DNA of 64,000 nucleotides, from positions 1 to 64,000 of the forward strand of contig NZ_JAQUVZ010000004.1 of NCBI RefSeq assembly GCF_028693135.1. The letters run 5' to 3'. Below are positions 26,411 to 35,520 of this stretch, piece after piece. Under the pieces are notes generated by a model. It did not search any database. It was given only the letters and a program-made list of their open reading frames with translations, and was not told the DNA's origin. This stretch comes from Methanosarcina sp. (GTDB taxonomy: Archaea; Halobacteriota; Methanosarcinia; Methanosarcinales; Methanosarcinaceae). The translations under genes and the position numbers were made by a program. Numbering within the stretch: the first letter of the stretch is position 1; each line of letters starts with the position of its first letter.

Positions 26411-27614
26411 GAAGGGCAGGAAACAAAAGCCTGAACCCTGATAAATATGCTGAGTATAGAATCAGCAGCATAGAACAATTATTGTTTTTCTTCTTCTATA
26501 CTTGTACTTTTTTTATATTAGCACGGTAATTTTTTAAATATCATGTCCTTTTACAAGACGACTGGAGTTTTTAACGTGCCGCTCGTTGATTTTTTAATAT
26601 CCCTTCTTTTATCGAAAAACCCAATTCCAAAACATTTCCAGAGCATTTCTCTGACAGTTTCAAAGCCAGAATGTTTCGAATAATTATGTTAGATATACTC
26701 TTTTCCTTTTGGTGATCTTTTTTTGCCCTGCTTTTCTTTTTTTAGACAATAAGCATTCTTTCGAGTTTCTCTCTATTTTGATTTTTTTTACTTTCAATGC
26801 GCATATTTCTCTTTTTTATCTATTTGATTCATTTTACATACAAGTGTCAATTTTTTGAGATATAATCCTATATATTTTAATATTGAATTAATTTAAATGA
26901 ATCTGTTACTGAATCATTCTCTATTGCTTTCTCAAATTAAATCTTCTGATACACAGTTTTAGTGATCGAAATAAATTATACTGATTGAGGGGGTAACTTA
27001 CCAATTAATTTAACCAATTATCCTGATTAAATTGCTACTCAAAAAGGGAAAAACTTTTCTCTGACCTTTATTTCCCTGTTTTTTTCCTCGAAATTGCTGT
27101 TTTTCTTGATAGTGTTTTTTGGAAATATTCAAATATTTGGGAATCCACATGGAATTTAGTGAACCTGATGCTATCGGTTTTAGATCTTTATATTTATTTA
27201 GTTCTGATCTGGAATATTGCACATAGTTCCATTAAACCCCTATACTGATAAAATCGATAGCATTAAAGGCTGAGTAAAGCTAAAATTTCAACGAGAAAAG
27301 TGGGATGTAATTTAAGTTATGTAAAAATCTGCAGTTTTGAAAGGGAGGTATTTGCTGTAATCAGGGAATTATTTTGGGAGATTTCGTGTGCAATTTTGGA
27401 CGCAAAATAGTTTGCTTGATACTGATGATGTGTCAAACAAAAACCGAAACATTTTTACTATATGAAAAAAGAGTATACGCGAGGGAAATATAATATTACA
27501 TTATATCTTTATTTCCTATGTGGATTGAATTCTAAATTGAAACTTTTGAACCTGACTAGTATTCACTATTAATTATCAATGACCAAAAAACTAAAGAGGT
27601 TGGGTTGATGATTC
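26411..27614. other. Long A+T-rich non-coding region before mrpA
   Basis: About 1.2 kb of very A+T-rich sequence without a supported gene. The minus-strand frame at 27010-27222 has no motifs, no Shine-Dalgarno and a biased composition. The last 150 bp carry TATA-like stretches (ATTACATTATATC near 27494-27506) and probably hold the mrp promoter. ATG 27615 follows GAGGTTGGGTTGATGATTC. Confidence 0.45.
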
Positions 27615-30035
27615 ATGGATCCATTTAATGCAATAGTAATAGCTGTCTTTTTACCATTTATACTTGCATGGACATTACCTGCGTTATATAAAGTATTTAA
27701 ACAGAGGATTGGCTGGATTGCAGCACTTATCGCATTTACGTGTTTTGTGTTGAACGTCCAGGTAATCCCGTACGCTATGGCGGGTACTCCTGTAAAAGGT
27801 TCGTTTGCCTGGTTACCGGCAGCGGGTCTATCCTTAGACTTTTATGGAGACGGCATGGCCGTTCTCCTGGCATTAATCGTTTCAGGCATTGGTGTTATCA
27901 TCATGTCCTATTCAAACGGTTATATGTCCATAAAGGAAGACCTGCCAAGGTATTACCAGTGGCTCTTACTCTTTATGGGTGCAATGCTGGGTATTGCCTA
28001 CACAGATAATACGATCCAGATGTTTATTTTCTGGGAACTGACTAGTATAACATCTTTTATGCTTATCGGATACTGGAGAGAAAGACCAGAATCCGTATAC
28101 GGCGCAACCAAAGCCTTTCTGGTAACTGCCGGTGGCGGACTTTTCATGTTCGCAGGCTTCCTGGTGCTCAGGGTCATTACGGGCACTTATGCGATCTCTG
28201 GATTGGCTCAGAACTCTGAACTCCTTGGAGTCCTCCATGGAAGCAACTTATACGTTGCAGCTCTGATCCTGATCTTCATAGGGGCTGCTTCCAAATCTGC
28301 ACAGGGGCCATTTTATATTTGGTTGCCTAACGCTATGGAAGCTCCGACTCCTGTGAGCGCGTTCCTCCACTCGGCTACAATGGTCAAGGCTGGTGTCTAT
28401 CTGGTTGCAAGGATGCACCCCATCCTTTCGGGAACCACCGAATGGCTGGTCCTGGTTGCCGGGACAGGGATGATCACCATGGTTATGGCGGGCTTCATGG
28501 CTTTCCGGCAGACCGATATCAAAGCCATCCTGGCTTACTCGACAATCAGCCAGCTGGCCTACCTGATGACTATGTATGGTTATAGTACGGCCGAACACCC
28601 AGGACTGGGCTTTGCGGCAGCAACTTTCCATATGCTGAATCACTCTACCTTCAAAGCTACCCTCTTCCTTGTAGCAGGTATCGTGGCTCACGAGACGACA
28701 ACCCGAGATATCAGAAAACTGGGTGGTTTGCGTAAGGAAATGCCAAAAACGTTTATAGTTGCGGTGATCGCAGCAGCCTCAATGGCTGGTGTCCCTCCAC
28801 TCAACGGGTTCCTGAGCAAGGAAATGTTCTATGAAACATCCCTTGAGATAGGCAAGCTGGTTTCAGAAACTTACGGAGGACCGTGGGCTATTGTCTTCCC
28901 GGCTGTTGCAGTGCTTGGTGGTGTATTCACCCTTATGTACTCTATCAAACTGATAGACGGGATCTTCCTTGGAGAGAGGACACATGATCACGATGTCCCT
29001 CACCATGTTCACGAAGCTCCCTGGGTTATGCTGGGCCCGGCAGTTTTCCTTGTAGGTCTGATCATCTTTTTCGGGCTCTATCCCAAGTTCCCGATCGAAA
29101 CCCTGATCCAGCCTGCTTATAGTGGCCTTGTCCCCCACGCAGAACACTTGCATGTAGCGCTGTGGCATGGAGTAACCACGCCGCTTTTGATGACGATAGC
29201 AACCTTTGCCATCGGTATTGTGCTTTACAAGTTCTATGACTCAATTGCTGCCTGGCAGAACAGTTTCAACGCCAAGCTTCCCTGGGTCAGCACGAACTAC
29301 TGGTACGATGCAATCGTAAACAACGCAAGGGAAATAACCCACAAGTTCGCAGCGTTTGCCCAGCCAGGACCCATTGGAGTGTATGTCAAGATGACACTAC
29401 TCTTTATGATTTTCCTGATATTCTGGCCGGTCTATAAGTTTAGTATAGGCATGGGTATAGGAATTGGCAATCTTCTGCCTGCAGGGATAAACTATGCGGC
29501 ACAGCCTTATGAAATTGTACTGTACTCCCTGATGATTCTGGCAGCGCTTGGTGCTGCAGTCCTGCCGAAATATCTGCCTGCGGTCATATCCCTATCAGAG
29601 CTTGGTTTCCTGGTATCCCTGCTTTACATATACCTCAAAGCCCCTGACCTTGCAATGACCCAGGTCTGTGTAGAAACACTGTCCACCATTATCTTCATCC
29701 TGGTACTCATGAAGATTCCCCAGAAGTTCAAGGAGCCTATGCCGGTAGGTAAGGTTACGGTGAACCTGCTAATCTCAGGCGTTGTCGCGTTTGGTGTTCT
29801 CGCCGTAATGTTAAATGCAAACATTGGGGTATTGGCCCCGTTCGAGACCTTCAATTACTACTTCATGGAGAAGGCTCTGGCAATGACCGGCGGACTCAAT
29901 GTGGTCAACGTGATAGTCGTGGACTTCAGAGGATATGATACCATCGGAGAAATTTCAGTCCTTTCCTTAGCAGCCCTTGGGGTGTACAACCTTATCCTGA
30001 GCAGAGCAAAAAAGGTGAAGGGAGGTAAGGAATAA
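27615..30035 (+). CDS. mrpA: Mrp Na+/H+ antiporter subunit A
   Basis: 806 residues and about 20 membrane helices. Residues of about 60-480 form an ND5-like antiporter module with the proton-channel motifs MFIFWELTSITSFMLIGYW, PTPVSAFLHSATMVKAGVYL (Lys) and FHMLNHSTFKATLF (His, Lys). The C-terminal part contains an MbhD-like domain (SELGFLVSLLYIYLKAPDLAMTQ) and an MbhE-like tail. First gene of mrpABCDEFG. In M. acetivorans the Mrp complex aids Na+/H+ balance during acetate growth. The stop and the mrpB start overlap (TAATG). Confidence 0.96.
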   Translation: MDPFNAIVIAVFLPFILAWTLPALYKVFKQRIGWIAALIAFTCFVLNVQVIPYAMAGTPVKGSFAWLPAAGLSLDFYGDGMAVLLALIVSGIGVIIMSYSNGYMSIKEDLPRYYQWLLLFMGAMLGIAYTDNTIQMFIFWELTSITSFMLIGYWRERPESVYGATKAFLVTAGGGLFMFAGFLVLRVITGTYAISGLAQNSELLGVLHGSNLYVAALILIFIGAASKSAQGPFYIWLPNAMEAPTPVSAFLHSATMVKAGVYLVARMHPILSGTTEWLVLVAGTGMITMVMAGFMAFRQTDIKAILAYSTISQLAYLMTMYGYSTAEHPGLGFAAATFHMLNHSTFKATLFLVAGIVAHETTTRDIRKLGGLRKEMPKTFIVAVIAAASMAGVPPLNGFLSKEMFYETSLEIGKLVSETYGGPWAIVFPAVAVLGGVFTLMYSIKLIDGIFLGERTHDHDVPHHVHEAPWVMLGPAVFLVGLIIFFGLYPKFPIETLIQPAYSGLVPHAEHLHVALWHGVTTPLLMTIATFAIGIVLYKFYDSIAAWQNSFNAKLPWVSTNYWYDAIVNNAREITHKFAAFAQPGPIGVYVKMTLLFMIFLIFWPVYKFSIGMGIGIGNLLPAGINYAAQPYEIVLYSLMILAALGAAVLPKYLPAVISLSELGFLVSLLYIYLKAPDLAMTQVCVETLSTIIFILVLMKIPQKFKEPMPVGKVTVNLLISGVVAFGVLAVMLNANIGVLAPFETFNYYFMEKALAMTGGLNVVNVIVVDFRGYDTIGEISVLSLAALGVYNLILSRAKKVKGGKE

Positions 30036-30490
30036 TGGCCGATACCACGATAATTACCAAAACAATCGCAAAGATCTGTTTGATGATCGATATGCTCTAT
30101 TCAATCGATCTTCTGCTCATCGGAGGTAACAGGCCAGGTGGAGGTTTCATCGGCGGTGTGCTGTGTGCGGCTGGGATCGGATTGATCTATGTCGCATACG
30201 GGGTTGATGAGATCAAAAAAATCTGGAACCCGGACTGGCACATGTGGTTTGGATACGGGCTCCTGTTTGCAAGCATAACTGCCTGGACTCCCTTATTTGC
30301 AGGCCACAAATTCTTCAGAAGCGCCTGGGATTTCATTCCCGTAGAAGTAGGAGGTATTCACCTGTTTGAGATTGAACTGGTTTCATCCGGGTTCTTTGAC
30401 CTTGGTGTGTACTTCGTAGTGATTGGAGGTCTGCTGTTTATTGCAACTAAATTAGGAACCGATAACGGCTCGGAGGGAGAACATGAATAA
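30035..30490 (+). CDS. mrpB: Mrp antiporter subunit B
   Basis: 151 residues, MnhB/MbhF-like, with about four helices. The conserved loop GGNRPGGGFIGGVLCAAGIGL is near residue 30. The frame starts within the mrpA stop and its end overlaps mrpC by eight bases. The core follows the B-subunit pattern, with a longer middle loop (HKFFRSAWDFIPVEVGG). Confidence 0.93.
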   Translation: MADTTIITKTIAKICLMIDMLYSIDLLLIGGNRPGGGFIGGVLCAAGIGLIYVAYGVDEIKKIWNPDWHMWFGYGLLFASITAWTPLFAGHKFFRSAWDFIPVEVGGIHLFEIELVSSGFFDLGVYFVVIGGLLFIATKLGTDNGSEGEHE

Positions 30491-30908
30491 TTTTTTCCTT
30501 GAGCTTACGATCGCTCTGCTCTTCGGAATCGGAACTTTCCTGGTTCTTCGCAGGGACATGATGAAAATTATCATCGGTTTCGGTATAATTTCCCATGCCA
30601 TTAACCTGTATATCGTTGGAGGTGGAGTTTTCAGTGACGGTACTCTTGTACCGATTCTGGAGCACGAGCAGGCTATAGAAGGTCTTGGCCAGGGCCTTAT
30701 CTATAATGATAACCTGGCAGCTGGAATTCTCGGGCCGATAACAACCACTCCATATACAGAATTCGTGGACCCTCTTGTGCAGGCTCTCGTACTCACAGCC
30801 ATCGTGATCGGGCTTGCGACCACAGCATTCGTATTGACTCTTTGCTACCGCATCAATGAGGAATATGGTACTATTGATGTCCAGGAACTCAGGAGGCTTC
30901 GAGAATGA
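30483..30908 (+). CDS. mrpC: Mrp antiporter subunit C (NuoK-like)
   Basis: 141 residues with three helices and the NuoK/MnhC pattern GIGTFLVLRRDMMKIIIGF and ALVLTAIVIGLATTAF, the last containing the conserved DPLVQALVLTAIVIG. The Shine-Dalgarno GGAGGG lies before ATG 30483. Overlaps mrpB by eight bases and mrpD by four (ATGA). Confidence 0.94.
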   Translation: MNNFFLELTIALLFGIGTFLVLRRDMMKIIIGFGIISHAINLYIVGGGVFSDGTLVPILEHEQAIEGLGQGLIYNDNLAAGILGPITTTPYTEFVDPLVQALVLTAIVIGLATTAFVLTLCYRINEEYGTIDVQELRRLRE

Positions 30909-32473
30909 GCTTTTTAATGGATAATTTGCCGATCTTCCTGATTGCTATCCCTCTGTTAATGGCTCCGATCACAATCCTGACCAAAGGCAGTCCAGGGCTG
31001 CAAAAGGTAATCGACATCGTAGTTGGCTTTGGTTTATTGTGCTTAAGCGCGCTCCTGATCACAACCGTCTGGAAGCACGGAATTATTGCATATGATGTAG
31101 GAGAATTCGGAAAGTATGGAATCGTAATTGTAGCCGATCTGCTGGGTGCCGGGATGGTTGTCCTGAACTGCCTAATTGGCTTTTTGGGTTTAGTTTATTC
31201 CTATGATTACATAGAAGACAAATCCCTGAACCAGACCTACCACTCCCTTTACAACCTGATGCTTGCAGGCATCAACGGGATATTCCTGACAGGGGATATC
31301 TTCAACATGTTCGTCTTCTTCGAAATAATGCTGCTTTCCTCGGCAGCTTTGATAGTTTCAAACGAAAACTCAAAGGTTACGAAGATTTCGGACAAGATGG
31401 AAGCTACAATGAAGTACCTGGTCCTGAACATTCTCGGGGGCAATGTGATGCTGATTGCAGTCACATCACTGTACGCATCCATCGGTTCCCTGAACATGGC
31501 AGATATTACCCTTAAGATCAGGGTGCTTGCTGAGGCAGGGGCTGTCCCATGGCATCTGTATGCAGTGGGTTTGCTCTTTATCATTGTATTTGGTGGTAAG
31601 GCAGCAATGTTCCCTCTGCACTACTGGCTTCCGGATGTGCACCCTACAGCTCCGTCCCCGATCAGTGCAATGCTCAGTGGTGTGATCATAAAGATCGGAG
31701 CTTACGGTATACTCAGGGTCCTCTTTATGATGTTTGCTCCTTTCCAGGCAGTGTACGGACCAGTCATTCTCTTCATGGCTCTGGTCACCCTGGGCCTGGG
31801 GGCAACTTCGGCAATAGGGCAGACGGATGTTAAGCGTATGCTGGCTTATTCCAGTGTATCCCAGATAGGATATGTCTTCTTAGGCTTTGGGATGGCAGCA
31901 ATGGCAAATGCAGCCGGTGAGGCTGAGGCTGCAACTCTAATCCTTGGCGCGTCCGTGGTCTACCTGATAAACCATGCACTTGCAAAGAGCATGTTGTTCC
32001 TTACCTCGGGTGGAATCATCCACACTGCCGAGACAAGGGATATGCGGCAGATGGGAGGCATGGTCAGCAAAGCTCCTATGATGGGTGTTGCTTTCCTTGT
32101 GGGAGCCATGTCAATTGGTGGAGTTCCCCCTATGGGAGGATTCATCTCCAAGTTCCTGCTCTTTGATGCAGGTCTTAGATCTCAGTTTTACATGCCCATA
32201 GGGATAGCTCTGATCTTTGCGGTCTTTACCCTCTTCTACATGTTTAGAGGCTGGATGCTTATATTCTGGGGAGAACGGGACCCACAGTACGGGGAATATT
32301 CTCACCACAAACTGTCTCCCTTGATTGTAGCTCCAGTCCTGATACTGGCAGCTATTGTGCTGATCCTTGGACTGTACCCTGAACCTGTTGTGCAGTTATC
32401 ACAGACCATTGCAAACCAGATTATTGATCCTCAGCCTTATATTGATGCAGTAATGGTGAGGGTGATAAGATGA
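30905..32473 (+). CDS. mrpD: Mrp antiporter subunit D (ND2/4-like)
   Basis: 522 residues and about 14 helices. Antiporter-module motifs include DIFNMFVFFEIMLLSSAAL (Glu in TM5), KAAMFPLHYWLPDVHPTAPS (Lys in TM7), and the TM12 region LINHALAKSMLFL with a functional Lys. It pairs with MrpA in the complex. Four-base overlaps on both sides (mrpC and mrpE) show tight operon coupling. Confidence 0.95.
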   Translation: MSFLMDNLPIFLIAIPLLMAPITILTKGSPGLQKVIDIVVGFGLLCLSALLITTVWKHGIIAYDVGEFGKYGIVIVADLLGAGMVVLNCLIGFLGLVYSYDYIEDKSLNQTYHSLYNLMLAGINGIFLTGDIFNMFVFFEIMLLSSAALIVSNENSKVTKISDKMEATMKYLVLNILGGNVMLIAVTSLYASIGSLNMADITLKIRVLAEAGAVPWHLYAVGLLFIIVFGGKAAMFPLHYWLPDVHPTAPSPISAMLSGVIIKIGAYGILRVLFMMFAPFQAVYGPVILFMALVTLGLGATSAIGQTDVKRMLAYSSVSQIGYVFLGFGMAAMANAAGEAEAATLILGASVVYLINHALAKSMLFLTSGGIIHTAETRDMRQMGGMVSKAPMMGVAFLVGAMSIGGVPPMGGFISKFLLFDAGLRSQFYMPIGIALIFAVFTLFYMFRGWMLIFWGERDPQYGEYSHHKLSPLIVAPVLILAAIVLILGLYPEPVVQLSQTIANQIIDPQPYIDAVMVRVIR

Positions 32474-32967
32474 AGCGTCGTACACTTACCTATATGGCAC
32501 TTCCAGTTGTTTGGTGCCTTGTCAGCGGACAAATAACCCTTGGCAGCATTCTACTTGGTCTCCTCTTTGGAGTCATAGTTGTATCGCCCTTCAGCAAGCT
32601 GTACAGGCTGGACGAGGTGGTACACCCCACGGGAGACTGGATTTCAAAGATTCCGAAGAAAATCATATATCTTTACGTTCTGATCAAGGAGATCATAAAG
32701 GCCAACATAGCAGTCGCAAAGATCGTCATCAAACCCACGATAGACATCAAACCGGGAATTATCGCGGTTCCTATCCGGACCAAAACCAATATTGGAATTA
32801 CGGGTATTGCTAACACCATTACCCTTACCCCCGGAACCCTTACCGTGGATATTTCGGACGACAAAACGATCCTCTATGTGCATTCTATCGATGCAACAGA
32901 TCCCCAGGGCATTCGTGATTCCATTCGGGATGATCTTGAACACTATGTACTGGAGGCATTCGAATGA
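32470..32967 (+). CDS. mrpE: Mrp antiporter subunit E
   Basis: 165 residues with two N-terminal helices, then a soluble domain. The MnhE pattern VLIKEIIKANIAVAKIV, GIANTITLTPGTLTVDI and LYVHSIDATDP is present. Overlaps mrpD and mrpF by four bases each. Confidence 0.93.
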   Translation: MKRRTLTYMALPVVWCLVSGQITLGSILLGLLFGVIVVSPFSKLYRLDEVVHPTGDWISKIPKKIIYLYVLIKEIIKANIAVAKIVIKPTIDIKPGIIAVPIRTKTNIGITGIANTITLTPGTLTVDISDDKTILYVHSIDATDPQGIRDSIRDDLEHYVLEAFE

Positions 32968-33239
32968 TTATTACACTGGAACAGGCAGATTTCCTGGCGC
33001 TGGTTGTTATGGTAGTCGCTCTGGTGCCGAGTACGTACAGAGTTCTGTACGGCCCGACCCTCCCTGACAGGATTGCAGCATCAGATGCTGTGGGTAACGT
33101 CCTTGCAATGATATTTGCTCTCTATGCTTTCCAGGGGAGGTCGATCTTCCTCATGGACGTAGCCATGCTACTTTCAGTCATCTCCTTTGTGGGGACAGTA
33201 ATAGTAGCAAAGTATATCGATACAGGGGAGGTGCTGTGA
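32964..33239 (+). CDS. mrpF: Mrp antiporter subunit F
   Basis: 91 residues with three helices. The MnhF motif GPTLPDRIAASDAVGN and the closing VAKYID are recognisable. Overlaps mrpE and mrpG by four bases. Confidence 0.93.
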   Translation: MIITLEQADFLALVVMVVALVPSTYRVLYGPTLPDRIAASDAVGNVLAMIFALYAFQGRSIFLMDVAMLLSVISFVGTVIVAKYIDTGEVL

Positions 33240-33646
33240 TGACTATAATCGCGACTATACTGGATATAATCAGTATATTCTTCCTTGTAGTAGGGCTTAT
33301 ATTCCTCTGTCTTGGAATGCTCGGCCTGCTGCGTTTACCTGATGTATACAACAGGTTGCACGCAACAACCAAGGTTGCAACTCTGGGTGCTCTCGGAGTC
33401 CTGGCGAGTATCATCATCCAGGAGGGCTATACGCCAATGGGAGTAAAGGCGCTGACTGTAGCGATCTTTATCATGCTTACAGCCCCCATTTCAGGCCATA
33501 TGATCGGCAAGGCAGCCTACCACTCAGGAGTAAAACTCTGTGAAGGTACCTGCCTGGACGAATACGGACCTGAACACGGGCCAAAAAGCGTACCAAAAAG
33601 CGTACCAAAAAATGGATCAAAAAGCGTACCAAAGAGACAAAAATAA
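33236..33646 (+). CDS. mrpG: Mrp antiporter subunit G with Lys-rich repeat tail
   Basis: 136 residues with three helices and the MnhG core GMLGLLRLPDVYNRLHATTK and LTAPISGHMIGKAAY. After residue of about 108 a hydrophilic tail repeats KSVP (KSVPKSVPKNGSKSVPK), encoded by slipped copies of AAAAAGCGTACC. Typical MnhG proteins end soon after the third helix, so the tail looks like a slippage extension. It is the last gene of the operon, and a strong terminator follows. Confidence 0.93.
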   Translation: MMTIIATILDIISIFFLVVGLIFLCLGMLGLLRLPDVYNRLHATTKVATLGALGVLASIIIQEGYTPMGVKALTVAIFIMLTAPISGHMIGKAAYHSGVKLCEGTCLDEYGPEHGPKSVPKSVPKNGSKSVPKRQK

Positions 33647-33653
33647 AAATAAA

Positions 33654-33690
33654 ATGAATGTGTTTTTCAAACACATTCATCATTTTGTTT
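33654..33690 (+). terminator. Hairpin terminator of the mrp operon
   Basis: A perfect 12-bp stem, ATGAATGTGTTT (33654-33665), pairs with AAACACATTCAT (33669-33680) across a three-base loop. A T-rich run (TTTTGTTTTTTAT) follows. It begins seven bases after the mrpG stop. Confidence 0.75.
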
Positions 33691-34551
33691 TTTATCGGGG
33701 TTTTGTTTTTCCGATTTATATCTATTCTATCAGGCGTTTGCTTCTTTTTTATCCAGTTTTAATTCGGTTTTTTGGTTCAATCGAATTTCTGTTTTCAGAT
33801 TCTTTTTCGTTTTCCATATAATATCTGTAAAAAATTATACGGCTTTAAATTTGAGGGGACGAGTTTATTTCAGCAAGATAAAAATCACCCTCTATGTAAA
33901 AAAGGCTTATTTTGAAATTGAGAGTCTAATGTTTTTTTACACATAATCAAATTTTTTTTGCCTTCTAAAAAGAGAGTCGGTTATGTTATCTATTTTTATA
34001 TCTCACTTACATATGCCAGTGAATCCCGGATAAATTAAGGCTTTCTTTGTCAGGTACGCAGAAGTTGGATTCTTTTTTTGGGAACCAACTTGAAGATGGA
34101 TCAAAATGGATCTGAAAAAAGGTCTAAACAGGATTCTACAGAAGATAAGGCCAAATTGGAACTACGGAAAATCTCGAGTCCGAAAAGTTCTGATACAGGG
34201 AAAAACCGGTCTTAAAAGAGTCTAATTGGGCCGAAAAACGAATCAGAGCCACCTTTTAACAAGTGATTCGTCACTGAATATCCCTGAAGTAAAAATCATG
34301 GATGGAATATTTCCGGGATTTAAACTGGCTTTTTTAAGGGATTAAAGCATTTTCAAGCTATTTTTCAGCCAGAATATTATCAGATATACAGGTTCTCTGG
34401 CATTGTTGGTATATAGATCCTTTCTGAATGTCTCTCTTTTTCTTACTTATATAGACTATATCGAATAACTATATATCCATCCCCCCGAATTCTAACCCTG
34501 AAAAAGTCAGAAATGTGAACAGCAGGACAGAGAGGAATAGATATTATAAGA
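33691..34551. other. Non-coding region between mrp and the metallophosphoesterase
   Basis: About 860 bp, T-rich then A-rich, without a credible gene. Two short plus-strand frames at the left edge are Phe-rich. TATA-like boxes (TTATATAGACTATATCG near 34446-34462 and ACTATATATCC near 34469) lie about 80-100 bp before the next gene. Nothing else is seen. Confidence 0.45.
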
Positions 34552-35286
34552 ATGGTACATCTTTCAGACATCCATTTCTCAGAGGCATACTATATGCCGG
34601 AAATTGCAGATGCAATGCTCGAAAAAATAAATCAGGATAGCCCTGATATTGTTGTAATTACAGGCGATCTTACAGAAAACGGACTCGCAGCCGAGTATAA
34701 TGGGGCAAAAAACTTCATTGACAGGATTGAATGCAAAAACAAGGTGATAGTTCCCGGAAATCATGACTCCAGAAATGCAGGTTATCTTTTCTTCGAGGAC
34801 ATTTTCAAGGCCAGGTCTTCTTTTGGGCGCTTTGGGGAAGTCACAGTTGTAGGGCTTGATTCTTCCCAGCCGGAACTTGAAGAAGGGCACATCGGAAGGG
34901 AAAACTACGGCTGGATAGAGAAGGCTCTCTCAGCAGGCGGTTTTAAGGTTTTTGCCCTTCACCACCATCTGATTCCAATTCCCCGGACAGGCAGGGGAAA
35001 TAATGTGCTTGTGGACGCAGGAGACGTTCTTGAGCTTCTGGACCGTTCAGGTGTGAACCTTGTGCTCTGCGGGCACTGGCATATTCCCTGGGCCTGGAGA
35101 TTAAACGACATGCTTGTTGTCAGTGCAGGAACAGTCTGTTCGTCCAAGGTCCGGGGAAAAGTCTCACAGTGTTACAACTACATTGAGCTTGAAGCGCCTG
35201 AACCTGGATGTACTCGCTGGCACCTGCAAGTTCACAGAGTTTTCGCCGGAGGAGAAAAAGAGCGGGTTGTGGACAGTATAATATAA
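34552..35286 (+). CDS. Calcineurin-like metallophosphoesterase
   Basis: 244 residues with the full set of dimetal-binding motifs: HLSDIHF, VVITGDLTENG, VVPGNHDS, FALHHHLIP and LCGHWHIPW. Substrate is unknown; cyclic-nucleotide, nucleotide and DNA-repair phosphoesterases share this core. ATG 34552 places Met immediately before VHLSDIHF, two or three residues shorter than usual. The Shine-Dalgarno-like GAGAGGA (34530-34536) is 15 bases upstream of that ATG. A start at ATT 34543 or ATA 34546 (reading IIRMVHLSD) would fit the spacing better. Confidence 0.85.
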   Translation: MVHLSDIHFSEAYYMPEIADAMLEKINQDSPDIVVITGDLTENGLAAEYNGAKNFIDRIECKNKVIVPGNHDSRNAGYLFFEDIFKARSSFGRFGEVTVVGLDSSQPELEEGHIGRENYGWIEKALSAGGFKVFALHHHLIPIPRTGRGNNVLVDAGDVLELLDRSGVNLVLCGHWHIPWAWRLNDMLVVSAGTVCSSKVRGKVSQCYNYIELEAPEPGCTRWHLQVHRVFAGGEKERVVDSII

Positions 35287-35492
35287 TAGGGGGGTTAAGA
35301 ATTGAAATAGTCCTGGAAACTTCAGATTTCTTTTATCCGTTTCCTCCATCTTACTCATCTTTTTTTACTGCTCCTTCCCATATTTCCCTGATTCTTTTCT
35401 TTCAATATTTCGTCTCCTCTATTATTTCGTCCCCATCAATATTTTACCCTCCTCCAGAACCTTATACTCCTGCAAAATCCCGGTCGGCTATG

Positions 35493-35500
35493 TTATATTT
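35493..35500 (+). promoter_or_regulatory. TATA box implying a leaderless hydantoinase-family mRNA
   Basis: TTATATTT lies 21-28 bases before ATG 35521. Since archaeal transcription starts about 25-27 bases after box A, the mRNA would start at or next to the ATG. There is no Shine-Dalgarno before that ATG. Confidence 0.5.
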
Positions 35501-35520
35501 TTGGAAATAACTTATAAACT

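Noticed and set aside
26046-26470. Group II intron or retron
   Set aside because: No reverse transcriptase and no domain V-type motif. The ends fit IS200/IS605 better.
26193-26471. Minus-strand 92-codon frame in the transposon-like region
   Set aside because: It lies across hairpins of the element and does not resemble TnpA or TnpB.
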